Positions 54,010-63,367 of a stretch of DNA of 64,000 nt are shown one piece after another (the stretch's first letter is position 1; each line of letters starts with the position of its first letter). The notes beneath the pieces are model-generated. The model worked only from the letters and a program-made list of their open reading frames with translations, did not search any database and was not told where the DNA came from. The DNA lies in contig CAJJBZ010000003.1 in the NCBI GenBank assembly GCA_905182535.1, forward strand, positions 62,001 to 126,000, in the 5' to 3' direction. Made by a program: the position numbers and the translations under genes. Source of the DNA: an uncultured Planktomarina sp. (GTDB lineage: Bacteria > Pseudomonadota > Alphaproteobacteria > Rhodobacterales > Rhodobacteraceae).

Positions 54010-55452
54010 TCATCCATGCCAAGCTGCTACTGTTTTTAATGACGAAAACCCATACAGCGCTTCAAAACCTTTTTCACGACCATGCCCTGATTTACCTACG
54101 CCGCCAAAGGGCAGTTCAACCCCACCGCCCGCGCCATAATTATTAATAAATACTTGGCCAGATTTTAACTTCTTAGCCAACCGCATTTGTCGCCCTCCAT
54201 CTCGCGTCCAAATGGATGCAACCAATCCATACTCAGTGTTATTAGCAATTTCTATTGCTTCTAACTCAGTATCAAATGGAATAATTACAAGAACAGGCCC
54301 AAAAATTTCATCTTGGGCAAGCGGATGATTAGAGGGAACATCTCTGAACAGAGTTGGGCGAACATAAAAGCCATCCTCTTGAGATACAATATTTCCCTGC
54401 GCTGCAACTTTTAGATCAGAACCACGATCAATAAACCGAGTAACAATTTCTTTTTGTCGTCGCGAGATTAGTGGACCAAGGGCTAAATCATCCATTGCAG
54501 GACCAACCTTTAAGACAGAATATGCTTTTGCCATACGTGTACAAACGGCATCATAAACACCTCTCTGAACAAGAATGCGGCTGGATGCCGAACACGTTTG
54601 ACCTGCATTTTGGATGCCAGCATTCACCAAAAACGGCAACGCACGATCCAAATCCGCATCGTCAAAAACTAATTGAGGCGACTTCCCCCCCAGTTCCAAT
54701 GTGACCGGAACTACGTTCTGTGCTGCCGCTGTTTGGATTAGCTGACCAGTACTGACAGAACCCGTAAAAGATATATGTCGAATCCCTGGGTGGGATGAAA
54801 GCGCAGCACCTGCCTCTGAACCCAAACCTGTCACAACATTAAGTACGCCTGCCGGAAGTCCAGCCTTTTGGGCAATTGCTGCAAAAGCCAGTGCAGTTAA
54901 ACAGGCTTCTTCCGCAGGCTTCAACACACAGGCGTTTCCCATCGCAAGTGCGGCACCCACAGATCTTCCAACTATTTGCATTGGATAGTTCCAAGGGACA
55001 ATATGGCCAGTTACACCGTGTGGCTCACGCAATGTGTAGACCGTATACTCATCCAAATAAGGAATAGTCTGACCAGTTATTTTATCTGCCGCACCACCAT
55101 AAAATTCCATATAACGAGCAAGAGCTATCGCATCAGCGCGCGCTTGGGTTAGCGGTTTCCCAACATCCAACGCTTCAATTTTAGCAAGGTCTTCCACATG
55201 ATTGAGAACACCCACTCCTACTTTAATAAGGATCCTGCCCCGCTCTAGCGCAGTCATGGATCCCCACTCACCAGCCAATGCAGATTGGGCGGCGATAACA
55301 GCCGCATCAATATCTTTGGCACTTCCACGGGCGATACTGGTTATTGGCTTGTTAGTAGAGGGATCAATAACTTCAATTTCAGCATCAGCAGGAACCCAGA
55401 CGCCACCAATTAAATTATGCGCCCTTGGGACATCAAACAGTTTCAATAGCAT
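54010..55452 (-). CDS. NAD(P)-dependent aldehyde dehydrogenase
   Basis: Aldehyde dehydrogenase superfamily member of 480 residues. The ATG at 55452 has a GGAGG ribosome site; the frame extends 11 codons further without similarity. VPWNYPMQIVGRS, ISFTGSVSTGQLI (cofactor loop), the general-base Glu in LELGGKSPQ and nucleophile Cys in NAGQTCSASSR are all present. The closest general type is the betaine/aminobutyraldehyde-like group. It overlaps the upstream ATPase gene by 20 bases, tying it to the transporter operon. Confidence 0.92.
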   Translation of the reverse strand: MLLKLFDVPRAHNLIGGVWVPADAEIEVIDPSTNKPITSIARGSAKDIDAAVIAAQSALAGEWGSMTALERGRILIKVGVGVLNHVEDLAKIEALDVGKPLTQARADAIALARYMEFYGGAADKITGQTIPYLDEYTVYTLREPHGVTGHIVPWNYPMQIVGRSVGAALAMGNACVLKPAEEACLTALAFAAIAQKAGLPAGVLNVVTGLGSEAGAALSSHPGIRHISFTGSVSTGQLIQTAAAQNVVPVTLELGGKSPQLVFDDADLDRALPFLVNAGIQNAGQTCSASSRILVQRGVYDAVCTRMAKAYSVLKVGPAMDDLALGPLISRRQKEIVTRFIDRGSDLKVAAQGNIVSQEDGFYVRPTLFRDVPSNHPLAQDEIFGPVLVIIPFDTELEAIEIANNTEYGLVASIWTRDGGRQMRLAKKLKSGQVFINNYGAGGGVELPFGGVGKSGHGREKGFEALYGFSSLKTVAAWHG

Positions 55453-57028
55453 ATGTAACCTCCGGGAGGGTTGGCGCAGCAGCAATTAAACTTTGCGTGT
55501 AAGTATGTTGTGGGTTTGAAAAAACTTGTTCAGTTTGACCCTGCTCAATAATTTGACCGAGCTGCATGACCATCACGCGATCGGTAACCGTCCTTACAAC
55601 TGATAAGTCATGGCTAATGAACAAGTATGCCAAAGGTCGTTTTCGACATAAATCGGCAATCAAGTCTAAAACCTGAGCACGTACCGATACATCTAAAGCC
55701 GAAACCGCTTCATCAAATATGATGAGTTCAGGTTCAATAATCAGCGCACGGGCAATAGCTATACGTTGACGTTGTCCACCAGAAAATTCATGAATATATT
55801 TTTTTGAATCAACGGCTGATAATCCAACATCCTCAAGAGCCTTCGAAATAGCCAGATCTCTGTCTTTACCAATTGGAGTATTTTCCAAAACATGAAGCGG
55901 TTCTGCAATCAACCTATCTACTCGATGACGAGGGTTAAAAGAACCATAAGGATCTTGAAAAACCACCTGCATCTTACGGCGGACCTCTAAATTTGGTTTT
56001 TTTTGGGAAAAAACTGATTGCCCATCTAGCATTATTTGACCTCTTTGAACTTCTTCAAGTCCTAAAATAGCTCGCGTCAGAGTTGATTTCCCACACCCAC
56101 TTTCCCCAACCAACCCAACACGTTCACCCTGAGATATGTGAAAACTGACACCATCTAATGCTTGAAACTTTGGACGTGATCCAAAGACTGACTTGCGAGG
56201 CAAATTATAAGTTCGGGCTACAGATTCAACTGATAAGAGTGGTGACGACGGTATGTATTTGGGCAAAATAACCCTATGCGTCGAGGCGTTAAATAGCGCC
56301 TTGGTGTAAGGATGTCGAATGTTGTGCAACAACTCCTGCGTTTTTGCAGCTTCAACAATACACCCGTTCTGCATCACAACAATTTTATCAGCAATTTCTG
56401 CTACAACAGCCAAGTCGTGTGTAATGATTAATAGCCCCATATCAAAATCGGCGACCAGATCTTTAAGAAGCTCAAGGATACGCGCCTGTGTGGTCACATC
56501 CAGCGCTGTTGTCGGTTCATCAGCTATTAGCAACTTTGGCCGTAAAGCTATCGCCATCGCGATAACAACTCTTTGACGTTGACCACCAGACAGTTCATGC
56601 GGATAACGGGAAGGGTCAACCGTGAGGCCAACACGTTGCAACATATCTGCAGCACGCTTATTTGCTTCAAACTTTGTAACGCGCTCATGAATTATGATAG
56701 TTTCGGCAACCTGATTACCAATCGTTTTTACAGGATTAAGAGCAGTCATAGGCTCTTGAAACACCATGCCCATAGCGCGCCCCCGCATACTACATAGATC
56801 ATGTTCCGACGTTGTCAGAATATTCTTTTCCTCTAACCAGATTGAACCTTTCATTACAGATCCATAAGGTAAAAGCCCCATTACAGCGAGTGCGGTTAGC
56901 GATTTCCCTGACCCACTCTCCCCTGTGATCGCCACAATCTCACCCGGGAGTACATCTATAGAAACATCATGCAAAATTTGAAAACTACCGATGGAGAGTG
57001 ACAGATTCTTGACGTTTAAAAGGCTCAT
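55433..57028 (-). CDS. Dipeptide/oligopeptide ABC transporter, fused double ATP-binding protein
   Basis: Fusion of DppD- and DppF-like ATPases in one chain of 531 residues, as in GsiA/YejF. Domain 1 (about 1-250): GESGSGKSLTALA, LSGGQRQRVVIAMA, LIADEPTTALD. Domain 2 (about 270-525): GESGCGKSTLTRAI, FSGGQRQRIAIARA, IFDEAVSALD. Both sites look active. Its ATG overlaps the permease stop. Confidence 0.93.
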   Translation of the reverse strand: MSLLNVKNLSLSIGSFQILHDVSIDVLPGEIVAITGESGSGKSLTALAVMGLLPYGSVMKGSIWLEEKNILTTSEHDLCSMRGRAMGMVFQEPMTALNPVKTIGNQVAETIIIHERVTKFEANKRAADMLQRVGLTVDPSRYPHELSGGQRQRVVIAMAIALRPKLLIADEPTTALDVTTQARILELLKDLVADFDMGLLIITHDLAVVAEIADKIVVMQNGCIVEAAKTQELLHNIRHPYTKALFNASTHRVILPKYIPSSPLLSVESVARTYNLPRKSVFGSRPKFQALDGVSFHISQGERVGLVGESGCGKSTLTRAILGLEEVQRGQIMLDGQSVFSQKKPNLEVRRKMQVVFQDPYGSFNPRHRVDRLIAEPLHVLENTPIGKDRDLAISKALEDVGLSAVDSKKYIHEFSGGQRQRIAIARALIIEPELIIFDEAVSALDVSVRAQVLDLIADLCRKRPLAYLFISHDLSVVRTVTDRVMVMQLGQIIEQGQTEQVFSNPQHTYTQSLIAAAPTLPEVTYAIETV

Positions 57029-57840
57029 GTTCGGTCCCCCTTGATACGAGGGTCAAAGAGATCTCGAAGGCCATCGCCCATCAAATTCAAACCAAGAACC
57101 ATAAGTAAAATCGCAAGCCCTGGAACAAGCGCTACATGAGGAGCAATGCTGACTAGTGTTTGTGCGTCCGCAAGCATACGGCCCCAACTTGCGGTTGGGG
57201 GTTGCGCGCCTAACCCAATGTATGAAAGTGAAGCTTCTGCCAAAATACCAAGGCTAAACTGTATAGTTCCCTGAACAATCATCAAATTAGTAATATTTGG
57301 AAGAATATGTTCAATTGAAATACGTGCCTCAGACTTTCCACAAACTCTGGCAGATAAAATAAAATCCCGCTCCCAAAGGGGAAGTGCTGCCGCACGTGTG
57401 AGGCGCGCAAAAACGGGGATATTAAAGATACCTATTGCAACAATTGCATTGACGGCCGACGGCCCAAAAACAGCTGTGATCAGAATTGCAATTACCAATG
57501 AAGGAAACGCAAATATAAGATCATTTCCACGCATTATAACTTCGTCAATAAAGGATCCTCGCCGGGCTGCAGAAAAGAGCCCCAAAGGCACGCCAATCAC
57601 AACTCCAATACCAACAGCCAATAGAGCCACAGCAATTGACGTTCTTGCTCCCATCATGATCATTGAAAAAATATCGCGGCCAAAGTGATCGGTCCCCAAC
57701 CAATGATTAAAGTTAGGTTTTTTTAGTTTGTTGGAAATTTCTAGAGCTTCAATATCATAAGGTATCCAAATAAAGGAAAAGAATGCCAATCCTATAAATA
57801 TTATGCTCAAGAAGCTGCCAATAATTAAACCAGGTTTCAT
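57025..57840 (-). CDS. Dipeptide-type ABC transporter permease (DppC-like)
   Basis: Inner-membrane permease of 271 residues. An N-terminal helix is followed by the DppC landmark HWLGTDHFGRDIFSMIMMGART, and the EAA loop that contacts the ATPase appears as EASLSYIGLGAQPPTASWG near the C-terminus. Four-base overlaps with both neighbours show a tightly coupled operon. Confidence 0.93.
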   Translation of the reverse strand: MKPGLIIGSFLSIIFIGLAFFSFIWIPYDIEALEISNKLKKPNFNHWLGTDHFGRDIFSMIMMGARTSIAVALLAVGIGVVIGVPLGLFSAARRGSFIDEVIMRGNDLIFAFPSLVIAILITAVFGPSAVNAIVAIGIFNIPVFARLTRAAALPLWERDFILSARVCGKSEARISIEHILPNITNLMIVQGTIQFSLGILAEASLSYIGLGAQPPTASWGRMLADAQTLVSIAPHVALVPGLAILLMVLGLNLMGDGLRDLFDPRIKGDRT

Positions 57841-58781
57841 GCTTTTATTCTTAATCTTGGATCGACGGCAGCGTAGGCAATGTCAACGGCAAAGTTAACA
57901 ATGATAACTGTGAAAACTAATAGCATCACAACACTTTCGACTACGATTAAGTCGCGCGCAGAGATAGCTTGAAAGATCAAACGCCCAAGGCCTGGTAAAA
58001 AGAAGATTTGCTCAATTATGATACCACCAGCTAATAGGAAGGAGAACTGCAGACCAATGATAGTGAGAACTGGAATAAGTGCGTTACGCACAGCGTGTCG
58101 CCAGAGCGCTTGGCCCCTCGTAAGCCCCTTAGCGCGAGCCGTTCTTATGAAATCTTCAGAAAGCATATCTAATAGAGAAGACCGCATAATACGTGCGAGA
58201 ATAGCGGCCTGAGGAAGCGCCAATGATATCGCGGGAAGTGTGAGTGATTTTATTCCCTGTAATGGATTGCTCCAGCCAGGAAATCCTCCAGCAGAAAACC
58301 AACGCAGGTGAATAGCAAAAATCAGAACCATTATCATTGCAAACCAAAAATTAGGAATAGCAACACCCATCTGAGTGGCACCCATTATGGTGACATCACT
58401 TGCCCCGCCGCGACGGCTTGCAGCTAAAATACCTGCTGGAAACGCAATAAGTGTCGAGAGAATTAGCGCGTAGATAGCAAGTGGAAGAGAGACCCAAATT
58501 CGATCGGAAATTAACTCTGAAACGGGCGTTTTATAAGTCCAAGAGTTGCCAAAATCACCTTGTAACAAGCCGATCACCCAATCAAAATATCTGACCACCA
58601 AAGGCTGATCGAGGCCCATTTCGCTGCGCAATGCCGCAAGCGTGTCTTCTCGGGCGTTTATACCCAGCATAAACGAAGCAGGGTCACCAGGAATAACTTC
58701 AATAACTGAGAATATTACCAGCGACGCAATTACGAGGCTAATAATCAGGGATAACAATCGACCAAGAGTATAGCGGATCAC
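57837..58781 (-). CDS. Dipeptide-type ABC transporter permease (DppB-like, GTG start)
   Basis: Permease of about 314 residues. The frame is open to 58925, but the upstream 48 codons contain several Cys and no family similarity; GTG 58781 (IRYTLGRLLSLIISLVIAS) has a GAGG site and gives the usual length. DppB landmarks are IPGDPASFMLG, GLDQPLVVRYFDW, GDFGNSW and the EAA-like ARAKGLTRGQALWRHAVRNA. Confidence 0.9.
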   Translation of the reverse strand: MIRYTLGRLLSLIISLVIASLVIFSVIEVIPGDPASFMLGINAREDTLAALRSEMGLDQPLVVRYFDWVIGLLQGDFGNSWTYKTPVSELISDRIWVSLPLAIYALILSTLIAFPAGILAASRRGGASDVTIMGATQMGVAIPNFWFAMIMVLIFAIHLRWFSAGGFPGWSNPLQGIKSLTLPAISLALPQAAILARIMRSSLLDMLSEDFIRTARAKGLTRGQALWRHAVRNALIPVLTIIGLQFSFLLAGGIIIEQIFFLPGLGRLIFQAISARDLIVVESVVMLLVFTVIIVNFAVDIAYAAVDPRLRIKA

Positions 58782-59019
58782 TTTAAAAAACCTCACTGGC
58801 CCTATTGCGCAGGCATTCAAACGATAAAAACAGCACCATATATGGATTGTAGTCTCTTGGCTTGAACAGATATTCAGCACAGCCTTATCGATGATGTTAT
58901 GCCTATTTCTATAGGTAAATATCATAAACTTTTTAGTATAGTAAGTTAGGACTTATCTCCGTCCTTTTTTTATCACCGCATATGGCCCCGGCACTCACAA
59001 GCACCAAGGCCAATTTCTT

Positions 59020-60493
59020 TTAATCCGCCCAGCTTACAACTGTAAGGTCAACAGCTGCAGTTGGTTGGTTCACCCAAAGACCACGAACGTCGGCTTTTGC
59101 AACCGTTGCAACCGCCAGTTCAAACAAATAGCCATTCACATAATCTTCTGAGATTATAGTCTGGGCTTCGGCCAACAATGCTGAGCGACCCGCCGGATCA
59201 GTAGTTGCCTCAAGTTCTATCATCAGCGCCTGGAAAGTCAGCATTATCATATTGGAAATAGTACTCTGGGTTAGCATAAATTCCAATATCCATTGCAGTA
59301 TGGCTTACAATCGATAAGCCAAAATCCTTTGCCTTAAAGACTTCTTCTATCCACTGTGACCATTCCAAATTACTAATTTCAGCGGTAATTCCAACTTGAC
59401 GCAACTGGCTAGCAATTATTTCACCACCACGACGGGCATAAGAAGGAGGTGGTAATTTCAATGTTGTTGAAAAGCCCTCAGGGAAGCCTGCTTCTACAAG
59501 AAGAGCTTTAGCTTTGGCTGGATCATAAGAAGAGTTACCTATTAGATCAACGTAATCGGGGTTGTGCGGCGCAAAGTGCGTCCCAATTGGAGTTCCATAT
59601 CCAAACATCGCACCATCAATAATGGCTTGACGGTCGATGGCATGAGCAACTGCTTTACGTACCAATAAATTATCAAATGGCGGCATTTTATTATTGGTAG
59701 AGAGAATTGTTTCTCCTTCAGTGTTTCCGACAAGAACTTGAAAACGCCCATCAGCTTCAAATTGAGGCAGGTTTTCAGGCGCTGGAAAGCCTACAAAAAC
59801 GTCTACATCTTCAGCCATCACCGCAGCAAATGCAGCTGTTGGGTCTGAAATAAAGCGGAATGTAGCACTTTCTAATACTGCAGCCGTGCCCCAATAGCTG
59901 TCGTTACGCACTAATTCCAAACGATCACCTTGAACCCAGTCACTGAAGGCAAAAGCACCAGTTCCAATAGGGTTTGATGCTATATCATCTATGCTTTCTG
60001 GCGCGACAATGACGGCATCACCCCAAGCCATATTAAACAGAAAACTACCATTAGGTTGATCGAGTGTGACCTTTACTGTCGTAGAATTCATTACTGCGAC
60101 GTCTGTAATCCCGGAGAAAAGCCCCTTTTGAGCATTAGTACTTTCTTCAGACCGAGCACGATCCAGACTAAACTTTACGTCTTCGGCATCCATTGAAGTA
60201 CCGTCATGAAACAGAACACCACTATTCAAGTTAAAAGTATAGACGGTTCCATCATTAGAAATATCCCAACTCTTCGCAAGACCAGGGACCACAGCGCCGT
60301 CACCTTCAAAACGTGTTAATCCTTCAAATACGTTTGAATACAAAACGCTGTCGATCGCTTGTGCAGCACCACCTGTTGGATCAAGGTTAGGTGGCTCCAA
60401 CTGAATAGCAACAGTTATATCTGTTTGCGCAGATGCCATACTCGCAAGCAAGGCAACAGCAGTTGCCGTTACAGTAAATACCAAATTCCTCAT
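59020..60493 (-). CDS. Peptide-type ABC transporter substrate-binding protein (frameshifted)
   Basis: Cluster C (SBP_bac_5) periplasmic binding protein of about 490 residues. The signal peptide covers about residues 1-22 (LVFTVTATAVALLASMASAQ). Family text: VAIQLEPPNLDPTGG, ALA-type VPGLAKSWDISNDGTVYTF, FHDGTSMDAEDVKFSLDRA, VRKAVAHAIDRQAI. One extra base in AAA 59234-59236 breaks the frame before the last 70 residues; repaired, YDNADF continues to QALMIELEATTDPAGR. It delivers the substrate of the operon. Confidence 0.92.
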
Positions 60494-60513
60494 AAGCTTT
60501 CTCCCTATTTATG

Positions 60514-61815
60514 TTATTTTTGTAATAGAATATCCGCAAGACAACGAGCCATAACTTGCACACTATCCATCATATCTTCGACACCTACGTACTCGTCAGG
60601 TTTATGGGCAAGTTCAAGTATACCAGGCCCATATGCTACGCAATTTTTTAATGTCCCAATTCGATCAATATGTTTTTGATCATATGTTCCCGGAGACGCC
60701 ACAAACTCTGCGGGCTTGCCCATAACAATTTCAATTTGTTTGGCCACACTTACCGCAATAGGTGCATCACGATCAGTCATCGATGGTAATACGCTATTTA
60801 ATTCGCGCATTTCATACTCAAACTTGGGCCTTTCAGTCTTCAACTCATCTAAGAGGCTTTCAACTTCATCTCGCACACCATCCAAAGTTTCTTCAACTAA
60901 AAAGCGGCGATCAATTACGATGCGGCAGCTGTCAGGGACACAATGAGCCGGCAAACCGGTGAAGTCTTCATCTTGCTCTGATTGGCCACCATGAATTGAA
61001 TTAATATTCATTGTCGAAGAGCGGGCACCATCCGGAACGACTGGCATTTCAGTGCGTCTCGCCGCCATTGCTGGAAAAAGTTGCGTTTCAAATTTGTTAA
61101 TTACAGCACCCATGTGTCTGACTGCACAATCGCCAAGAAATGGCATCGAACCATGTGCAATTTCGCCAAAAGTTTCAATTTCAGCCCACCACCCTCCTCG
61201 ATGGCCTAGGCATACACGGTCCTTATTCAATGGCTCTGGTATAATAACATGCTGGACCCGTTTTGGATTGAAGTATCCCTTCTCCGCCAGATACGCGACA
61301 CCACCGTACCCACCAGATTCCTCATCACCAGTAGCAGAAATCTCAATTGAACCCATGAAATCTGGGTTAGTGTCAATGAACGCTTCAGCTGCAATTATCG
61401 ATGCTGCCAAGCCACCCTTCATATCACAGGCACCACGACCATAAATTCGTCCGTCGATCAGCGCACCACCGAAAGGGTCCTGCGTCCAACCACTTCCAAC
61501 TTCGACTACATCAATATGACTATTAAAGTGAACGCAGTCTCCAGCACCCGCACCGTCTCGACGCGCGACTAAATTCCATCGTGGATATTTATCACTGTCT
61601 CCTGGCGTACCATAAGCCCGCACCAACTCTGTTAAAAACCCACTTTTAGTAAGTCTTTTATCCAAAAACTCACAAATTTCCCTATAATTTTTACCTGGAG
61701 GGTTAAGGGTCGGAATGCGGATCAAATCTTGCGTCAATAAAATTAAATCATCTCGCCTAGAGGAAATTTCGCTTAAAAGCGGTTCGAGCTTGGCCTGCTG
61801 GAGTAAATTAGTCAT
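60514..61815 (-). CDS. M20 family amidohydrolase (ArgE/DapE-type)
   Basis: Di-zinc amidohydrolase of 433 residues. Metal-binding residues are visible in HFNSHIDVVEVG, RGACDMKGGLA (bridging Asp) and SATGDEESGGYGG (general-base Glu with Zn ligand); the last His is in the PGTYDQKHIDRIG region. Family members cleave N-acyl amino acids or small amides. It is the first gene of the operon, 21 bases before the binding protein gene, so substrate probably enters and is deacylated inside the cell. The start is near the divergent operator. Confidence 0.9.
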   Translation of the reverse strand: MTNLLQQAKLEPLLSEISSRRDDLILLTQDLIRIPTLNPPGKNYREICEFLDKRLTKSGFLTELVRAYGTPGDSDKYPRWNLVARRDGAGAGDCVHFNSHIDVVEVGSGWTQDPFGGALIDGRIYGRGACDMKGGLAASIIAAEAFIDTNPDFMGSIEISATGDEESGGYGGVAYLAEKGYFNPKRVQHVIIPEPLNKDRVCLGHRGGWWAEIETFGEIAHGSMPFLGDCAVRHMGAVINKFETQLFPAMAARRTEMPVVPDGARSSTMNINSIHGGQSEQDEDFTGLPAHCVPDSCRIVIDRRFLVEETLDGVRDEVESLLDELKTERPKFEYEMRELNSVLPSMTDRDAPIAVSVAKQIEIVMGKPAEFVASPGTYDQKHIDRIGTLKNCVAYGPGILELAHKPDEYVGVEDMMDSVQVMARCLADILLQK

Positions 61816-61839
61816 AGTAGTACTATTAAGAAAAAAAAA

Positions 61840-61868
61840 TACGGTGGCAATACCGTAATAATACGGTA
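61840..61868. promoter_or_regulatory. Divergent operator candidate with three TACGGTA half-sites
   Basis: The 61-base gap between the M20 gene and the PAS-LuxR gene holds TACGGT (61840-61845), TACCGTA (61851-61857) and TACGGTA (61862-61868). The second and third form a perfect 18-bp dyad (7-bp arms, ATAA centre); the first and second form another with a shorter spacer. This spacing fits a dimeric LuxR-type regulator. It ends eight bases before the regulator ATG, which lacks a ribosome site, so it could act on both promoters. Confidence 0.7.
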
Positions 61869-61876
61869 CAATTTAT

Positions 61877-62418
61877 ATGGTTAATTATACAAAATTGGCT
61901 TTCGACAATGCCCCCATTGGATTAGTTATATCTGAAAATCGGATAATAAAATGTTGTAATTCAACATTTTCATTAATTGATTGTATACGCCTAAAGATAT
62001 TCAAGGCAAATCCTTTCGAATGTTTTATGGTTCAAATGAAGAGTTTGAAAAAATTCAACATGTGGGGATCAATGCGCTAAAAACTAAAGGTAACTACAGC
62101 GATGAACGGCTCCTACACCATCGTGAGGGCCACAGTATATGGTGCCGTTTTCGTGCACATTCGTTAACACCAGATCGGCCTTTAGATAGAATTATTTTGA
62201 GTTATGCTCAGATTTCTAATAATACTCAAACAATTACCCTCAGTAAAAGAGAGCGACAAGTTTTTGGTTTAATGAACCAAGGGATGAGCAGCAAAGAAAT
62301 AGCAAGAGAATTGGAATTGTCACCACGCACTATTGATGATGTACGATCAAGACTTATCAAGCGCTTTAAAGTTAAAAGGTGCTCTGACCTGTTAGGTCGG
62401 ATGACGGAGCTAGGCTGA
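61877..62418 (+). CDS. PAS-LuxR transcriptional regulator (frameshifted)
   Basis: Compact regulator of about 180 residues. An N-terminal PAS fold (FDNAPIGLVISENRIIKC, then YTPKDIQGKSFRMFYG) senses an unknown ligand or state; the C-terminal LuxR helix-turn-helix is LSKRERQVFGLMNQGMSSKE plus ELSPRTIDDVRSRLIKRF. The frame breaks at about 61978-61982: restoring one base joins STFSLI to LYTPKDIQ. The gene is read away from the M20-ABC operon and is the probable regulator. No phosphoacceptor receiver domain is present. Confidence 0.82.
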
Positions 62419-62851
62419 CTTTCAATCAGGGCGATTACTCCACCCAGGCTCTTTCACGAATTGGTTATAGTGATACTAGCCTGCCTTGAAATAAATATTA
62501 CATCCAATAATATTAACTGGGCCACACTCATTATTGGAATTAAGGCAGCATCGGATCACAACGAGAAAATATTAGTTTCAACAGATATACTAGATCTTAA
62601 CTCAGGCCTCGCACTAAAATTAGTAAAACGTATCCGATCTCTGGACCCTCAAATTGAGAAAACTTCAGCCATTTAATTAGATACTGTGCGCGATCGTAAA
62701 TTTTAATCGAGGATTAAGTATTTAGCAACGCCATGGGCCGTAATCAAAGCCTTCAATTTTGCCCCCTTCTAAGCGCCAGCCATCTGTGGCACATAGAACT
62801 CGGAACAAATAAGCAGTAAACCAGCTGCATGAGATCATGGCGGACTGAGTT
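62419..62851. other. Region of uncertain content after the PAS-LuxR gene
   Basis: AT-rich stretch of about 430 bases. A plus-strand frame at 62461-62676 (71 codons, TTG start, no ribosome site) ends in DLNSGLALKLVKRIRSLDPQ. I do not recognise it; it may be a remnant or chance frame. No RNA gene was seen. Confidence 0.4.
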
Positions 62852-63361
62852 ATGAAAAAATTAGTGCTATCTGTGGCCAACTTGGCCCTTTGTTCTCTGC
62901 TTATTGCTTGCCCGGCAATGGCCGAGGAAGCCAAACGTGGCGCCGTTACTAACCTACCTATTCCTCGCTTTGTGTCTTTAAAGGCAAGCAAAGGGAATGT
63001 CCGCCGTGGCCCTTCTTTGACACATCGTATCGATTGGATCCTCAAGCTGCGTAATATGCCGCTACAAGTGGTGGCCGAACATGGGCATTGGCGCAAAGTG
63101 CTCGATTTTGAAGGCGCGGGTGGCTGGATCCACTATTCACTTTTGTCCGGCGCGCGCACCGTGATGATTAAGAAAGATACAGTTGATATCCTCGACCAGC
63201 CACTCCTTGACAGCTTGATCAATGCCCGACTTTACCGCAACGTATTGGCGTGGGTGAACGCCTGTGAACCCGAGTGGTGTGAAATCTCTGCCGACGGCTA
63301 CAAAGGCTGGGCCCAAAAATCCGCCCTTTGGGGTGTTTCCGTCGATGAGGTGTTTGAATAA
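62852..63361 (+). CDS. Secreted SH3-domain protein
   Basis: Protein of 169 residues with a signal peptide (about 1-24, cleavage near PAMA-EEAKRG). The body is a bacterial SH3 (SH3_4-like) domain: RFVSLKASKGNVRRGPSLTH, PLQVVAEHGHWRKVLDFEGAGG, then WIHYSLLSG and the repeat-like CEPEWCEISADGYKGWAQ. The family is common in Rhodobacterales and probably binds cell-wall or periplasmic targets; the precise role is unknown. It converges with the M3 peptidase gene, seven bases apart. Confidence 0.85.
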   Translation: MKKLVLSVANLALCSLLIACPAMAEEAKRGAVTNLPIPRFVSLKASKGNVRRGPSLTHRIDWILKLRNMPLQVVAEHGHWRKVLDFEGAGGWIHYSLLSGARTVMIKKDTVDILDQPLLDSLINARLYRNVLAWVNACEPEWCEISADGYKGWAQKSALWGVSVDEVFE

Positions 63362-63367
63362 ACAGGC

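Noticed and set aside
62461..62676. Small protein of 71 residues after the PAS-LuxR gene
   Set aside because: TTG start, no ribosome site and no recognised family; kept only as a note in the regional entry.
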